A DNA stretch of 63,304 nt from positions 1-63,304 of the forward strand of contig UQLW01000017.1 in assembly GCA_900542005.1 (NCBI GenBank). Direction: 5' to 3'. Each line of letters begins with the position of its first letter. Position 1 is the stretch's first letter. Shown in pieces: positions 38,835 through 47,475 of this stretch. A program made the translations under genes and the position numbers. The stretch is from an uncultured Eubacteriales bacterium (GTDB taxonomy: Bacteria; Bacillota; Clostridia; Christensenellales; UMGS416). The notes beneath the pieces are model-generated. The model saw only the letters and a list, made by a program, of their open reading frames with translations. It was not told where the DNA came from and did no database searches.

Positions 38835-40964
38835 ATGGAACCCCTTGAAAAATGGATCTGGCTGGATGAGCAGCGTTATCCAGACGCTCAGTCCACCGTA
38901 TACAGCGGCTTTTCCGACAAGGCTGAAGTCGGCTACACCGTGGCGGAATTTCACCGCCGCTATGATTTTGACAAGCCTGTCGCCCGGGCGCATCTGCGCT
39001 TTAGCGGCGATACCGAATTCGCCCTTTTCCTGAACGGCCGCCTGCTCGCCACCGGTCCCGCCCCCGTAGGCGGCGATTTTCTCTATAATGATGTACCCCG
39101 GCCCCAGCACTACGCCTCCGAGCTTTCCATCGAGCCCGGCTGCCGCACCCTGGAGTTTTTTGCCCGCGTCAAGATGATGCCGGTGGCGATCAGCGAGTAC
39201 AGCCAGGGGCGGGGCGGCTTCATGCTGACGGCTCACCTGGTCTTCGAGGACGGCGCAAAGGCCGTGCTGACAACCGACAGCTCCTGGCAGGCCCGGCGCA
39301 ACGGCGCCTATACCGCGCCCTATGCCTATGACGGCCGCATCGCCCCTGACCCTTATGGGCCCGCCCAGCCCATACCCAACATCTGGCACAGCCTTACTTC
39401 ACCGCTGCCGCCCCGCAGCGAGGAAAGGCTGCTGCCGGCCGGCGGCGGGCGGCTTACCCTGTCCCCCGGCGAAACCCTGCAGGCCGACCTGCCCTTTGAC
39501 CGGATCTATGCCGGCTTCATCGCCCTTGACGTGCAGGCCCAGGGCGAGCTGCGGCTAACGGTGAGCTGCTTTGAAACCGGCGAGGCTGGCTCGCAGGAGC
39601 ATTTCATCTTTAACGCCAGCAGCCAATACCGCGGCCTGCAGCTGCACAGCGTAGGCGGCTACCGGATTACGGCGGAAAACCGCTCGGAGCATCCGGCTTC
39701 CCTGGAGGCCAGCCTCATCGCCACCTGCTACCCGGCTCCATCCTGCGCCCATACCGCCACCTCCGACGCTATGCTGAACCGGGTCCTGGAAGTATCGGCC
39801 CATACGCTGAAGTATTGCCGGCAGCTGATGCACCTGGACAGCCCGCGGCACCTGGAGCCCCTGGCCTGCACCGGCGATTACTATATCGAAAGCCTGATGA
39901 CCGCCTTCACCTTCGGCGATATGGTGCTGGCTGCCTTCGACGTGCGGCGCACGGCCCAATTGCTCCGGTATCAGGATGGCCGGATGTTCCACACCACCTA
40001 CAGCCTTATCTGGGTGTTGATGCTTTACGACGTATACCGGTATACCGGGGACAAAGCCCTGCTGGCCGACTGCGAGGAGGCGCTCACGCTGCTGCTGGCC
40101 CGCTTTGAAACCTACTTGGGCGAAAACGGGCTGATCGAAACGCCGCCGGACTACATGTTCGTGGATTGGATCTACCTCGACGGTATATCCCTGCACCACC
40201 CGCCCAAGGCGCTGGGGCAGAGCTGCCTGAACCTCTTCTACTTCGGCGCGCTGCAGGCGGCGGAGAAGGTCTTCCTTCTGCTGGAGGAGCCAGCCATGGC
40301 CGGCCGCTGCGCCCAACAGGCCGCCAGCCTGCGCAGCGCTGTGAATACCCTGCTATATGACAGCGGCCGCGGCCTGTATTTTGAGGGGCTCAATACGCCC
40401 ACCCCGGAGGCCCTCCTGGCCCCCTATATGCCGCAAAACGTACCAAAGCGCTACTATCGCCGCCATGCCAATATTCTCGCCGCTTACTTTGGCATTTGCG
40501 ATATGCCGCGCGCCCGGGCGATCCTGACCCAGGTCATGGAGGACGAGTCCCTTGGGGAGTATCAGCCCTACTTCGCCCATTTCCTTCTGGAAGCCATCGA
40601 CCGCTGCGGCCTGCGGGAGGCCTATACCCGGCAGGTGCTGGAACGCTGGAAGGCCCCTGTCGCCGCCTGCGGCAAGGGGCTGGTGGAAGGGTTTATCCCC
40701 CCGGAGCCGTCCTACCGCTTCGACCACAGCCATGCCTGGGGCGGTACGCCGGTATATGCCCTGCCCAAAGCGCTCCTGGGCTTCGACCTGCTGGAAGCCG
40801 GGTTCCGAAAGATTCGCCTGGCGCCCTCCCTGCTGGGCCTTTCCTGGGCCCATGTGGAGCTGCCCACGCCCTTCGGCCTTCTTACCTGCCAGATGCGGGC
40901 GGGTGAGGAGCCCGTGCTTACGATCCCCGATGGCATAGAGGTAAGCTACGGCTGCCATCCATAG
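38835..40964 (+). CDS. Alpha-L-rhamnosidase-like protein (GH78 type)
   Basis: A 709-residue protein resembling family 78 glycoside hydrolases, which release rhamnose from pectin side chains and plant glycosides. ATG at 38835 (MEPLEKWIWL) follows GAAAGG; the longer upstream frame is not supported. Residues 1-330 form beta-sandwich domains (RYDFDKPVARAHLRFSGDTEFALFLNGR is typical). From about residue 330 comes an (alpha/alpha)6 barrel, with SPRHLEPLACTGDYYIESLM at the place of the acidic catalytic loop and FVDWIYLDG further on. A C-terminal beta-domain ends the protein. No signal peptide, so it probably acts on imported oligosaccharides. Confidence 0.82.
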   Translation: MEPLEKWIWLDEQRYPDAQSTVYSGFSDKAEVGYTVAEFHRRYDFDKPVARAHLRFSGDTEFALFLNGRLLATGPAPVGGDFLYNDVPRPQHYASELSIEPGCRTLEFFARVKMMPVAISEYSQGRGGFMLTAHLVFEDGAKAVLTTDSSWQARRNGAYTAPYAYDGRIAPDPYGPAQPIPNIWHSLTSPLPPRSEERLLPAGGGRLTLSPGETLQADLPFDRIYAGFIALDVQAQGELRLTVSCFETGEAGSQEHFIFNASSQYRGLQLHSVGGYRITAENRSEHPASLEASLIATCYPAPSCAHTATSDAMLNRVLEVSAHTLKYCRQLMHLDSPRHLEPLACTGDYYIESLMTAFTFGDMVLAAFDVRRTAQLLRYQDGRMFHTTYSLIWVLMLYDVYRYTGDKALLADCEEALTLLLARFETYLGENGLIETPPDYMFVDWIYLDGISLHHPPKALGQSCLNLFYFGALQAAEKVFLLLEEPAMAGRCAQQAASLRSAVNTLLYDSGRGLYFEGLNTPTPEALLAPYMPQNVPKRYYRRHANILAAYFGICDMPRARAILTQVMEDESLGEYQPYFAHFLLEAIDRCGLREAYTRQVLERWKAPVAACGKGLVEGFIPPEPSYRFDHSHAWGGTPVYALPKALLGFDLLEAGFRKIRLAPSLLGLSWAHVELPTPFGLLTCQMRAGEEPVLTIPDGIEVSYGCHP

Positions 40965-40988
40965 CCTGTATCCCGCAAAAACAACAAA

Positions 40989-41019
40989 GGGCCAAGGCAG
41001 GCGATGCCTGCCTTAGCCC
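40989..41019 (-). terminator. Terminator of the YobA-like gene
   Basis: GGGCCAAGGCAGGC and GCCTGCCTTAGCCC pair with one mismatch. On the minus strand TTTGTTGTTTTT follows. It may also end the plus-strand rhamnosidase transcript. Confidence 0.75.
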
Positions 41020-41046
41020 CGCGCCCATTGCCGCTATACACGCGCC

Positions 41047-41370
41047 CTACGCCCGCGCGATGGAATACACCTCGCTGAGCTGCGCCGGATAGGTCTCCAA
41101 AATAGAACCGTCGTAGCGGATCAAAACCCTGTCGCCCACCTGGGGCGCATATCCATAAAGCGCTCCCTCCGTCGGGGCCACGATCCGGTCGGATGAGCGC
41201 CGCGCCTCATCGCCCTCCACCGGCTCTACCAATATGCTGGTATCATAGACCTCCAGCACAACCGCCATAAGCTGCGACTGCGCATCCTGCTCGGCGGGGC
41301 GGCTGCATCCGGCCACCGCCGCCAGAATGCACAGCCAGGCCAGCCCCAATGCGGCCATCCGCTGCACCAT
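41047..41370 (-). CDS. Small YobA-like lipoprotein (DUF3221-type)
   Basis: A 107-residue predicted lipoprotein. The signal peptide ends in lipobox VAGC, giving lipidated Cys22. The mature part (LMAVVLEVYDTSILVEPVEGDEARRSSDRIVAP, then VGDRVLIRYDGSILETYPAQL) resembles the small OB-fold lipoproteins of the YobA/DUF3221 group. ATG at 41370 lies ten bases after AAAGGAGGG. Function is unknown in the family. It has its own terminator and no obvious partner. Confidence 0.75.
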   Translation of the reverse strand: MVQRMAALGLAWLCILAAVAGCSRPAEQDAQSQLMAVVLEVYDTSILVEPVEGDEARRSSDRIVAPTEGALYGYAPQVGDRVLIRYDGSILETYPAQLSEVYSIARA

Positions 41371-41469
41371 TGACGCATCCCTCCTTTACCTGCTTTGCTC
41401 CTTAGACGGATAAAAAGCGCAAAATGCTCCATGCCGCTTTCTGACCGGCCTTTTTCCCGCCGGATGCTG

Positions 41470-42564
41470 CTACAGCGCCCCATATTCTATCCGCCGGATC
41501 ACCAGCCGGTTCAGGCAGCCCTTATCCTGAGGGCCGCCGCCGCAGTAGGCCAGAAGCACGGCGTCCTCCATCGGATGGATGGCCGTATAGCAGTATCCAT
41601 AGTCCGGCTGATCCTCCAGCGTTATCGGGCGGCTCCAGCTCGCTGCTTCATCCCCGCTAACCGCACAGACCAGCGGCGTACGCCCGCCGTTCCAGCTGGG
41701 GCCGGCGTTCTCATCGGCTCCATTGTACAGGGGGATCGGGTTCCATACCGCCAGAAGCCGGCCATCCGGCAGGCGCTTTACGCTCAGGGGCGAACAGGGG
41801 CCGGTAAACCAGGCGGGCTGGCTGTCGGTCCAGTGTTCCCCGCCGTCCATAGAGAACATCTCATACTGGCGGCCCAGGTCCGTGCGCGCCCAGGCCCATA
41901 GCACGCCATTTTTCAGCTCCACCACCCCCGGCTCCTGCAGGCCCGAGCTGCTGTGGGCCATGGCTCCCAGCGTCACCCGCCCCGGAGCCATGCGGAAGCT
42001 CTTCCCGTCGTCATCGGATAGAAAGAAGCAGGATGTGGCGCGGCCGTCAAAGGCCGGCTCCAGCCGTCCCTGGCTGTTGGGCCGGTATAGGTTGTCGTGG
42101 CTGGCGGCCGGAATGATCAGCCGTCCGGCGGCTGTGCGGATCACGCGGTCATTGTTGACCACATAGTACCGCGGCGTATCCATGCAGGTTACCGGCTCGC
42201 CAAAGCGCTCTCCTTCATCGTAGGAGCGGGCCAGCTTCATCCTAAGGTCGCTCCAGCTTACACGGCTGAGGTAGAAAAGGCCCAGTGCGCCGTCAGCCAT
42301 GCGCATCAGCGATACGCTCATCAGGTTCATCACGCCCGCATCACGGCAGGAAAACAGGACCTTGGGCTTGCTCCAGCTGACCCCGCCGTCATCCGAGGTT
42401 ATTGCCGCCAGATCCGCCGAGGCATGATCCAGCCAGGTATCGCCGCAATAGCGGCTAAAGACAAAAAGGATGCGTCCGTCCTTCAGGGTCAGAAAGGCCC
42501 CTTCGCTGTTCCGGGGGTTGCCGGCCCCAGGGGCCAGCTGGCATACCACGCTGCCCAGGCTCAT
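41470..42564 (-). CDS. Sialidase/BNR-repeat family protein
   Basis: A 364-residue six-bladed beta-propeller of the sialidase superfamily. Asp-box repeats are clear: SDDGGVSWS (about residue 57), SDDDGKSF (about 188) and SMDGGEHW (about 237). An Arg in the opening GNPRNSEGAFLTLKDGRILFVFSRY fits the family. No signal peptide or lectin domain. ATG at 42564 follows AAAAGGAGGAG. Without the full Arg triad confirmed, it could hydrolyse another exo-linked sugar rather than sialic acid. Confidence 0.8.
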   Translation of the reverse strand: MSLGSVVCQLAPGAGNPRNSEGAFLTLKDGRILFVFSRYCGDTWLDHASADLAAITSDDGGVSWSKPKVLFSCRDAGVMNLMSVSLMRMADGALGLFYLSRVSWSDLRMKLARSYDEGERFGEPVTCMDTPRYYVVNNDRVIRTAAGRLIIPAASHDNLYRPNSQGRLEPAFDGRATSCFFLSDDDGKSFRMAPGRVTLGAMAHSSSGLQEPGVVELKNGVLWAWARTDLGRQYEMFSMDGGEHWTDSQPAWFTGPCSPLSVKRLPDGRLLAVWNPIPLYNGADENAGPSWNGGRTPLVCAVSGDEAASWSRPITLEDQPDYGYCYTAIHPMEDAVLLAYCGGGPQDKGCLNRLVIRRIEYGAL

Positions 42565-42665
42565 ATGATCTCCTCCTTTTGTTCGGCATTACGCCCCGCG
42601 CCGGCGGGGCTTACGCTATATGGCACCGGCAAAGGGGGCCGGCACGCTCCATCCCGTACCTCAGT

Positions 42666-43400
42666 TTACTGCATATCGCCCTTCTCATAGAGCACCAGGG
42701 CGGCCAGCACGGCCCCGGCCGTCTCCGTACGCAGGATGCGGGGCCCCAGGGTAACCACCTGCGCCCCTGCACGGGCCAGCTCCTCCGTCTCCCCGGCCGA
42801 TAGCCCGCCCTCAGGCCCCACCACCAGGGCGATATCCCGGGCCCCGGGGGCGGCGGACAGCGCCGCCCTCACCGACAGGGCCCGCTCCTCCTCCCAGGCG
42901 GCCAGGGCCAGCTCATGCCCCTGGAGGGCCTGGCAGAGGCCCGCAAAGTCCACCGGCAGCTCTACCTGCGGCACCGCACCCCGGTGGGCCTGCTTGGCCG
43001 CCTCATAGGCCACCCGCCCATAGCGCTCGCCCTTATCCTTGCCGGGCTTCACCACACAGCGGCTGCTGAAGAAGGGGACAAACCGGCAGATCCCAATCTC
43101 CGTCCCCTTCTGCACCAGGTATTCCATTTTGCCCGCCTTGGGCACGCCCTGATACAGCGTAACCCGGGTGGCCGGCTCGGCCTTTAAATCATAGCCCGCG
43201 CCCATTCGGGCGGTCACAGTTTTTTTATTGGCCTCCTCAATCCAGGCCGGATACTCCTGGTCGCATCCGTCGCAGATGCGGATTTCGTCGCCCGCCTTGA
43301 GCCTCAGCACCCGCAGCGCATGGGCCGCATCCTCCTCGCTCAGTCGTGCTATGCCGCCCTCCATGGCAGCGGGATCGACAAAAAAGCGGTGCATGGCCAT
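42666..43400 (-). CDS. rsmE: 16S rRNA (uracil-1498-N3)-methyltransferase
   Basis: SAM-dependent methylase of the SPOUT class that modifies U1498 in 16S rRNA. 244 residues. Starts MAMHRFFVDP with a PUA-like N-terminal domain. Typical blocks are HALRVLRLKAGDEI, KAGKMEYLVQKGTEIGI, SRCVVK, VVGPEGGLSAGETEELA and LGPRILRTETA, the last forming the knotted SAM site. It has a strong promoter 24 bases upstream, divergent from the ThuA-like gene. Confidence 0.97.
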   Translation of the reverse strand: MAMHRFFVDPAAMEGGIARLSEEDAAHALRVLRLKAGDEIRICDGCDQEYPAWIEEANKKTVTARMGAGYDLKAEPATRVTLYQGVPKAGKMEYLVQKGTEIGICRFVPFFSSRCVVKPGKDKGERYGRVAYEAAKQAHRGAVPQVELPVDFAGLCQALQGHELALAAWEEERALSVRAALSAAPGARDIALVVGPEGGLSAGETEELARAGAQVVTLGPRILRTETAGAVLAALVLYEKGDMQ

Positions 43401-43423
43401 CTCTCCTCCCTCGTTCTACGTTA

Positions 43424-43452
43424 AGCATACGGAGCCTATCGCGGAATGTCAA
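43424..43452 (-). promoter_or_regulatory. Promoter of rsmE
   Basis: Minus-strand TTGACA (43452-43447), 17-base spacer, TATGCT (43429-43424). Confidence 0.8.
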
Positions 43453-43471
43453 CGCTTTTTCGCCCAAACCC

Positions 43472-43500
43472 TTGCCATAGGCCTATGGGGGCATTACAAT
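43472..43500 (+). promoter_or_regulatory. Promoter of the ThuA-like gene
   Basis: TTGCCA (43472-43477), 17-base spacer, TACAAT (43495-43500). Confidence 0.8.
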
Positions 43501-43532
43501 AGGGATATATTCCACCAAAGCGAGGATCTACC

Positions 43533-44258
43533 ATGAATATTACCGTATGGAATGAAAATGTCCACGAAAAAGCCGAACCCAGGGTGCTGGAGGTGCATCC
43601 CCAGGGGCTGCATGGTACGGTAGCCGGGATCGTTGGCGAGCTGCCGGGCGTCACCGTCCGCACCGCTACGCTGGACATGCCCCAGGCCGGTCTGCCTGAC
43701 GAGGTGCTGGAGCATACCGACGTGCTGATCTGGTGGGGGCACATGGCCCACGACAAGGTGCCCGACGAGGTCGTGGACCGGGTATGCGCCCGGGTGCTCA
43801 AGGGGATGGGCCTCGTGGTGCTGCATTCCGGCCACCACAGCAAGGTTTTCCGCCGGCTGATGGGCACGAGCTGCGACCTGCGCTGGCGGGACGAAACCTA
43901 CGAGCGCGTTTTCTGTGTGAACCCCTCCCACCCCATCGCCCAGGGGATTCCCCCGCACTTTGAGCTGGGCGTGGAGGAGTGCTATGCCGAGTTCTTCGAT
44001 ATCCCCCAGCCCGACGAGCAGGTCTTTGAATCCTGGTTCGACATCGGCGAGGTGTTCCGCTCCGGCTGCTGCTGGCGCAGGGGATATGGCAAGATCTTCT
44101 ATTTCCAGCCCGGCCACGAGACCAACGGCGCCTATCATAACCCCTATGTGCGCCGCATCATCCAGAACGCCTGCCAGTGGGTAGCCCCCGCTCAGTGGCG
44201 TCAGGTCGAGGGCGCCCCGCAGATCACAGAAACGCTGGAAGAGCTGCGCAAAAAATAG
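43533..44258 (+). CDS. ThuA-like domain protein
   Basis: A 241-residue soluble protein of the ThuA (trehalose utilisation) family, which has a glutamine amidotransferase-like fold. VLIWWGHMAHDKVPDEVVDRV, LVVLHSGHHSKVF, NPSHPIAQGIP and KIFYFQPGHETNGAYHNP are characteristic. ATG at 43533 follows GCGAGG. ThuA proteins take part in disaccharide utilisation in rhizobia, but biochemistry is poorly known. It has its own promoter, divergent from rsmE. Confidence 0.9.
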   Translation: MNITVWNENVHEKAEPRVLEVHPQGLHGTVAGIVGELPGVTVRTATLDMPQAGLPDEVLEHTDVLIWWGHMAHDKVPDEVVDRVCARVLKGMGLVVLHSGHHSKVFRRLMGTSCDLRWRDETYERVFCVNPSHPIAQGIPPHFELGVEECYAEFFDIPQPDEQVFESWFDIGEVFRSGCCWRRGYGKIFYFQPGHETNGAYHNPYVRRIIQNACQWVAPAQWRQVEGAPQITETLEELRKK

Positions 44259-44338
44259 CCCAAACCGATTAGCCGGGGAATATCCTTTCAGGGATTCTCC
44301 CGCCCCTTGTCCCCAATGTATCGTCCAGAGGATGCGTC

Positions 44339-44947
44339 ATGAAAAACACCTTTTCTCTGCCGGAGGGCTTCCAGCATGCCTTTACCCTTGACCTGCAAAA
44401 GAACAAAAAACAGGCTCTCCTCGTCAACGGTCTGGCATTGCTTATCGGCGTGTTGCTTTGGCTGGCATCGTTCCCTTTGATGACTTCTTCCCTTATCGCT
44501 TCGTGGCGGACGGAAGGAACGTGGTTCATCCAGTTAATGGTTTTCAGCATAAGTATCCTGGCCTATCTGCCGCTCCATGAGCTGGTCCACGGCCTCTTTA
44601 TCCGTCGGTATTCCGGGAAAAGGGCCCATTATGGCTTCACCTGGCTCTATGCTTATGCCGGCAGCAAAGCGTTTTTCTGCAAGCAGGACTATTTCATCAT
44701 CGCGTTATCTCCCGTGGTTTTCTGGGGCGCTGTCTTTGCCCTGCTTGCGTTTGTGCTTCCCCTTCCCTGGTTTTGGGTAGCCTATGGCCTTGAGATCGTG
44801 AACCTGTCGGGCGCGGCCGGAGATTTATATGTGATCGGCCGCTTGTGCCGTCTGCCGTCCTCGTTACTGGTGCAGGACAGCGGGCTTTCCATGGATATAT
44901 ACCTTCCCGCGCCTTCCGGCGCTTCAAAACCGGAAGCAGACCTGTAG
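44339..44947 (+). CDS. DUF3267 family membrane zincin-like protein
   Basis: A 202-residue membrane protein. Hydrophobic helices lie at about residues 28-55, 60-85, 122-145 and 145-165. A metalloprotease-like HELVH sits at the start of LPLHELVHGLFIRRYSG, within the second hydrophobic region, as in DUF3267 proteins. The downstream ALSPVVFWGAVF is also typical. ATG at 44339 has only a weak ribosome binding site (AGAGGATGCGTC). Whether it is a protease is unknown. Confidence 0.8.
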   Translation: MKNTFSLPEGFQHAFTLDLQKNKKQALLVNGLALLIGVLLWLASFPLMTSSLIASWRTEGTWFIQLMVFSISILAYLPLHELVHGLFIRRYSGKRAHYGFTWLYAYAGSKAFFCKQDYFIIALSPVVFWGAVFALLAFVLPLPWFWVAYGLEIVNLSGAAGDLYVIGRLCRLPSSLLVQDSGLSMDIYLPAPSGASKPEADL

Positions 44948-45039
44948 CCCGCTGCATTTTCTCCGGTGTCGCTCCATTGGGTTTCCCATTCGCCCATAAC
45001 CCTGGCCTGCTTACGCACGTTGTATCGAATATCCCATAC

Positions 45040-45080
45040 AAAAGGCTTGCCGTCTACAGCACGGCAAGCCTTGTTTCTTT
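45040..45080. terminator. Bidirectional terminator
   Basis: AAGGCTTGCCGT and ACGGCAAGCCTT pair perfectly around a seven-base loop, with TTGTTTCTTT on the plus side and TTTTGTAT on the minus side. It lies between the convergent DUF3267 and esterase genes. Confidence 0.8.
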
Positions 45081-45139
45081 CATTCCGGCCTGACTTTTAT
45101 CGTCCTTGCGCGATCCATGCGTCTATCCGTTTCCCTGCG

Positions 45140-45979
45140 CTATACCCCATCCGCCTTACGCAGCCGCGCTATCCAGGCCAGCGCGTCCTGGATCCAACGG
45201 TCCCAAAAGGCCCAGTTATGGCTGCCGGGGCCCTCCCGGTAGGTATGGGCCACGCCGAGGGCGGTGAGCTGCTCATGCAGTTCGGCGTTGGCGTCATAGA
45301 GGAAGTCCTCCGTGCCGCAGGCCATATAGATGTCCGGCAGCTTTTTCCCTGCCTTGAGGGCGGCCTGCACCTGGCGGATCAGGTGCGCGTCGTCCTTTTC
45401 CAGATACTGCTCCACGGAGCCATAGGTCATGTCAAACTCCGTTTTCACCGTATATTTTTCCCTGTCCAGCTCCTTGAGCCGGGCCCGGTCCGATAGCTCG
45501 CCCATATCGCGCAGGGAATAGCCGGTGGGGATCCGGCTGCCCACCGCACCGGAGAGGGCGACCGCCGCCCGAAAGCGTTCCGGTTCCCGGAGCGCCCAGT
45601 GCATGGCGCCGTAGCCGCCCATGGACAGGCCGGCTACGAAGGTATCCTCCGGCCGCTGGGATACCTTCAGATATCGCCGGGCCATATCCGGCACCTCCCG
45701 GGCGATATAGGTATACCAGGCCTCGCCGTTTACCTGGTCGGTATAGGCGCTGCCCCGCTGCACGCCGGGCATCACCACCGCCAGGCCGTATTCACCGGCG
45801 TATCGCTCGATGCTGGTGCGGCGCTGCCACACGGTGGCGTCGTCGCTGTTGCCATGCAAGAGATAGAGCACCGGCAGCGGCTCCCTGGCCCCATCGCGGA
45901 CAGGCTCCGGCAGGGCGATTTCCAGCTGCACGCCGTTTTCCAGGGTTTTGCTGTAGAAATTACCGTGTATGATCGCCAT
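45140..45979 (-). CDS. Alpha/beta-hydrolase esterase (esterase D/feruloyl-esterase-like), copy 2
   Basis: A 279-residue serine esterase. ATG at 45979 (MAIIHGNFYS) follows GGAGG and lies inside the end of the upstream copy, with 20 bases of overlap. The oxyanion region is LPVLYLLHGNSDDATVW, the nucleophile Ser is in GLSMGGYGAMHWA, the acid lies near CGTEDFLYDAN and the catalytic His in GPGSHNWAFWDRW. No signal peptide. It is about half identical by eye to the gene directly upstream, so the two arose by tandem duplication. An acyl-sugar or S-formylglutathione-like ester are possible substrates. Confidence 0.88.
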   Translation of the reverse strand: MAIIHGNFYSKTLENGVQLEIALPEPVRDGAREPLPVLYLLHGNSDDATVWQRRTSIERYAGEYGLAVVMPGVQRGSAYTDQVNGEAWYTYIAREVPDMARRYLKVSQRPEDTFVAGLSMGGYGAMHWALREPERFRAAVALSGAVGSRIPTGYSLRDMGELSDRARLKELDREKYTVKTEFDMTYGSVEQYLEKDDAHLIRQVQAALKAGKKLPDIYMACGTEDFLYDANAELHEQLTALGVAHTYREGPGSHNWAFWDRWIQDALAWIARLRKADGV

Positions 45980-46766
45980 GGGCGCCTCCTTCCTCCGCCA
46001 TCCAGTCCAGCGCCCGCCGGATCTGGCCGTCCCAGAAATCCCAGTCATGGCCTCCGGGGCCCTCAAACCAGGTATAGGGGATCCCCCTCTGGTCCAATTG
46101 CGCCGTAAAGCTGCGGTTGCAGCCCATCAGCGGGTCCTCTGTGCCGCAGGAAAGATAGAGCGCCGGGCAGCGCGCCGGATCGACCCCATTTGCCAGGCCC
46201 ATCAGGTCGTTGGGGCTTCCGGCAAATTCCTCCCGGCTGCCCAGCGCGCGCTTGAGCTCCTCCGCTCCCCGCCGGAGCTTGTCTGGCAGCGGCTGCGCTG
46301 CCAGCCCCTGGGCCGTCAGGCCGCCTATCAGGCCCTCCAGATCCAGGCAGCCCGAGAAGGAGGCGGCCGCCGCATAGCGCTCCGGGTAGTTCAGCGCCAG
46401 CTTCACCGCGCCATAGCCGCCCATGGACAGGCCGGCCGCAAAGGTATCCGCCCGCCGCTGCGACAGGGGGAACATCGCGCCCATCACCTGCGGCAGCTCC
46501 TGGGCCACATAGGTAAAGTAGTCATAGCCTACCTTCTGGTCGGCGTAATAGCTGCGCCCGACAGAGGGCATCACCACCGCCAGCCCATGGGCCGCGGCAT
46601 AGCGCTCCACGTTGGATTTGCGTATCCAATGGGTATGGTCATTGGAGATCCCGTGCAAAAGATACAGCACGGGAAAGGGCCCCTCGCCCTCGTCAGGCAG
46701 AAGCACGCTGACCGCCGCCTGATTCATCAGCGTCTGGGAAAAAAAATGTACATCTAACAGCGCCAC
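45960..46766 (-). CDS. Alpha/beta-hydrolase esterase, copy 1
   Basis: A 268-residue serine esterase, paralogue of the next gene. FPVLYLLHGISNDHTHWIRKSNVERYAAAHGLAVVMP opens the fold, the nucleophile is in GLSMGGYGAVKLAL, the acid region is CGTEDPLMGCN and the His lies in GPGGHDWDFWDGQI. ATG at 46766 follows GGAGG. Such esterases often remove acetyl or feruloyl groups from plant polysaccharides; being cytoplasmic, this one would act on imported oligosaccharides. The two genes form an operon that starts after the ATPase terminator. Confidence 0.88.
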   Translation of the reverse strand: MALLDVHFFSQTLMNQAAVSVLLPDEGEGPFPVLYLLHGISNDHTHWIRKSNVERYAAAHGLAVVMPSVGRSYYADQKVGYDYFTYVAQELPQVMGAMFPLSQRRADTFAAGLSMGGYGAVKLALNYPERYAAAASFSGCLDLEGLIGGLTAQGLAAQPLPDKLRRGAEELKRALGSREEFAGSPNDLMGLANGVDPARCPALYLSCGTEDPLMGCNRSFTAQLDQRGIPYTWFEGPGGHDWDFWDGQIRRALDWMAEEGGAHGDHTR

Positions 46767-46792
46767 TGTGCGCCTCCTTCCTCCGGAATGGC

Positions 46793-46829
46793 AAAAGGGG
46801 ATGGACCGGCTCCATCCCCCCGTTTTTTT
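46793..46829. terminator. Terminator of the V/A-ATPase operon
   Basis: GGGGATGGA and TCCATCCCC pair around CCGGC or its complement. On the minus strand TTTTGCC follows. On the plus strand a run of seven T is also present. Confidence 0.8.
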
Positions 46830-47472
46830 ATGTCCCTTGCTGCGCCGCCTGCATCGATTTGACCTTCATCAGCCGGGTCAGCGTGCCGCGTTCGTTTTCA
46901 TCCAGCTTCATGGTGATATACCGGATAGTCTCCTCCAGGTTGGGGATCATGACATGCTCCAGCGCGTTCACCCTGCGGCGGGTCTTTTCGATCTCGTCGG
47001 CCAGCATCACGCAGGTTTTCTCGATCTCGGCCAGCTCCACCATCTTCATGAGCACCTGGTTCATCACTGCGATGGACTCATCCAGCTCGCCGGAGGTGGA
47101 CAGCAGGCCATAGGGATAGCTGGACGCGCCTTCGGCGACCTTCTCATGCACTTGATACCGGGGTACCTCCACGCTCATCACGTTGTGCCGGTTAAGCTCC
47201 AGCTCCACCGTGCGGGTGGGGCACAGCAGGGCTGACTGCAGCGCCGAGGCGTCCATGGTGGCCCGGGCCATGACAAAGCTGGCCATGCCTTCGCCAAGCA
47301 GCGCCTCCACCTCCAGCCGAAGCTGGCGGTTTTTCCGGATATAGCCCACATACTGGCGCATCATCTCATCCCGCTTGTCCTTCAGCAGCTTGTGGCCCTG
47401 GGTTGCGGTCTTAAGCCGCCGCTTCAGGCCCTGCAGCTCCACACGGGTCGGGTTGACTCGCATTACGGCCAT
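46828..47472 (-). CDS. ntpD: V/A-type ATPase subunit D
   Basis: Central-stalk subunit that rotates inside the A3B3 head. 214 residues. The opening MRVNPTRVELQGLKRRLKTATQGHKLLKDKRDEMM is diagnostic, and the protein is mainly two long helices that form a coiled coil, with a beta-hairpin region between them. Its ATG comes three bases after the subunit B stop. It is the last gene of the operon. Confidence 0.96.
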   Translation of the reverse strand: MAVMRVNPTRVELQGLKRRLKTATQGHKLLKDKRDEMMRQYVGYIRKNRQLRLEVEALLGEGMASFVMARATMDASALQSALLCPTRTVELELNRHNVMSVEVPRYQVHEKVAEGASSYPYGLLSTSGELDESIAVMNQVLMKMVELAEIEKTCVMLADEIEKTRRRVNALEHVMIPNLEETIRYITMKLDENERGTLTRLMKVKSMQAAQQGT

Positions 47473-47475
47473 CGC

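Noticed and set aside
42592..42609. GC hairpin GCCCCG/CGGGGC between rsmE and the sialidase-like gene as a terminator
   Set aside because: No T-run follows on either strand, so it cannot be called a terminator. It may only be a stable stem in a shared transcript.
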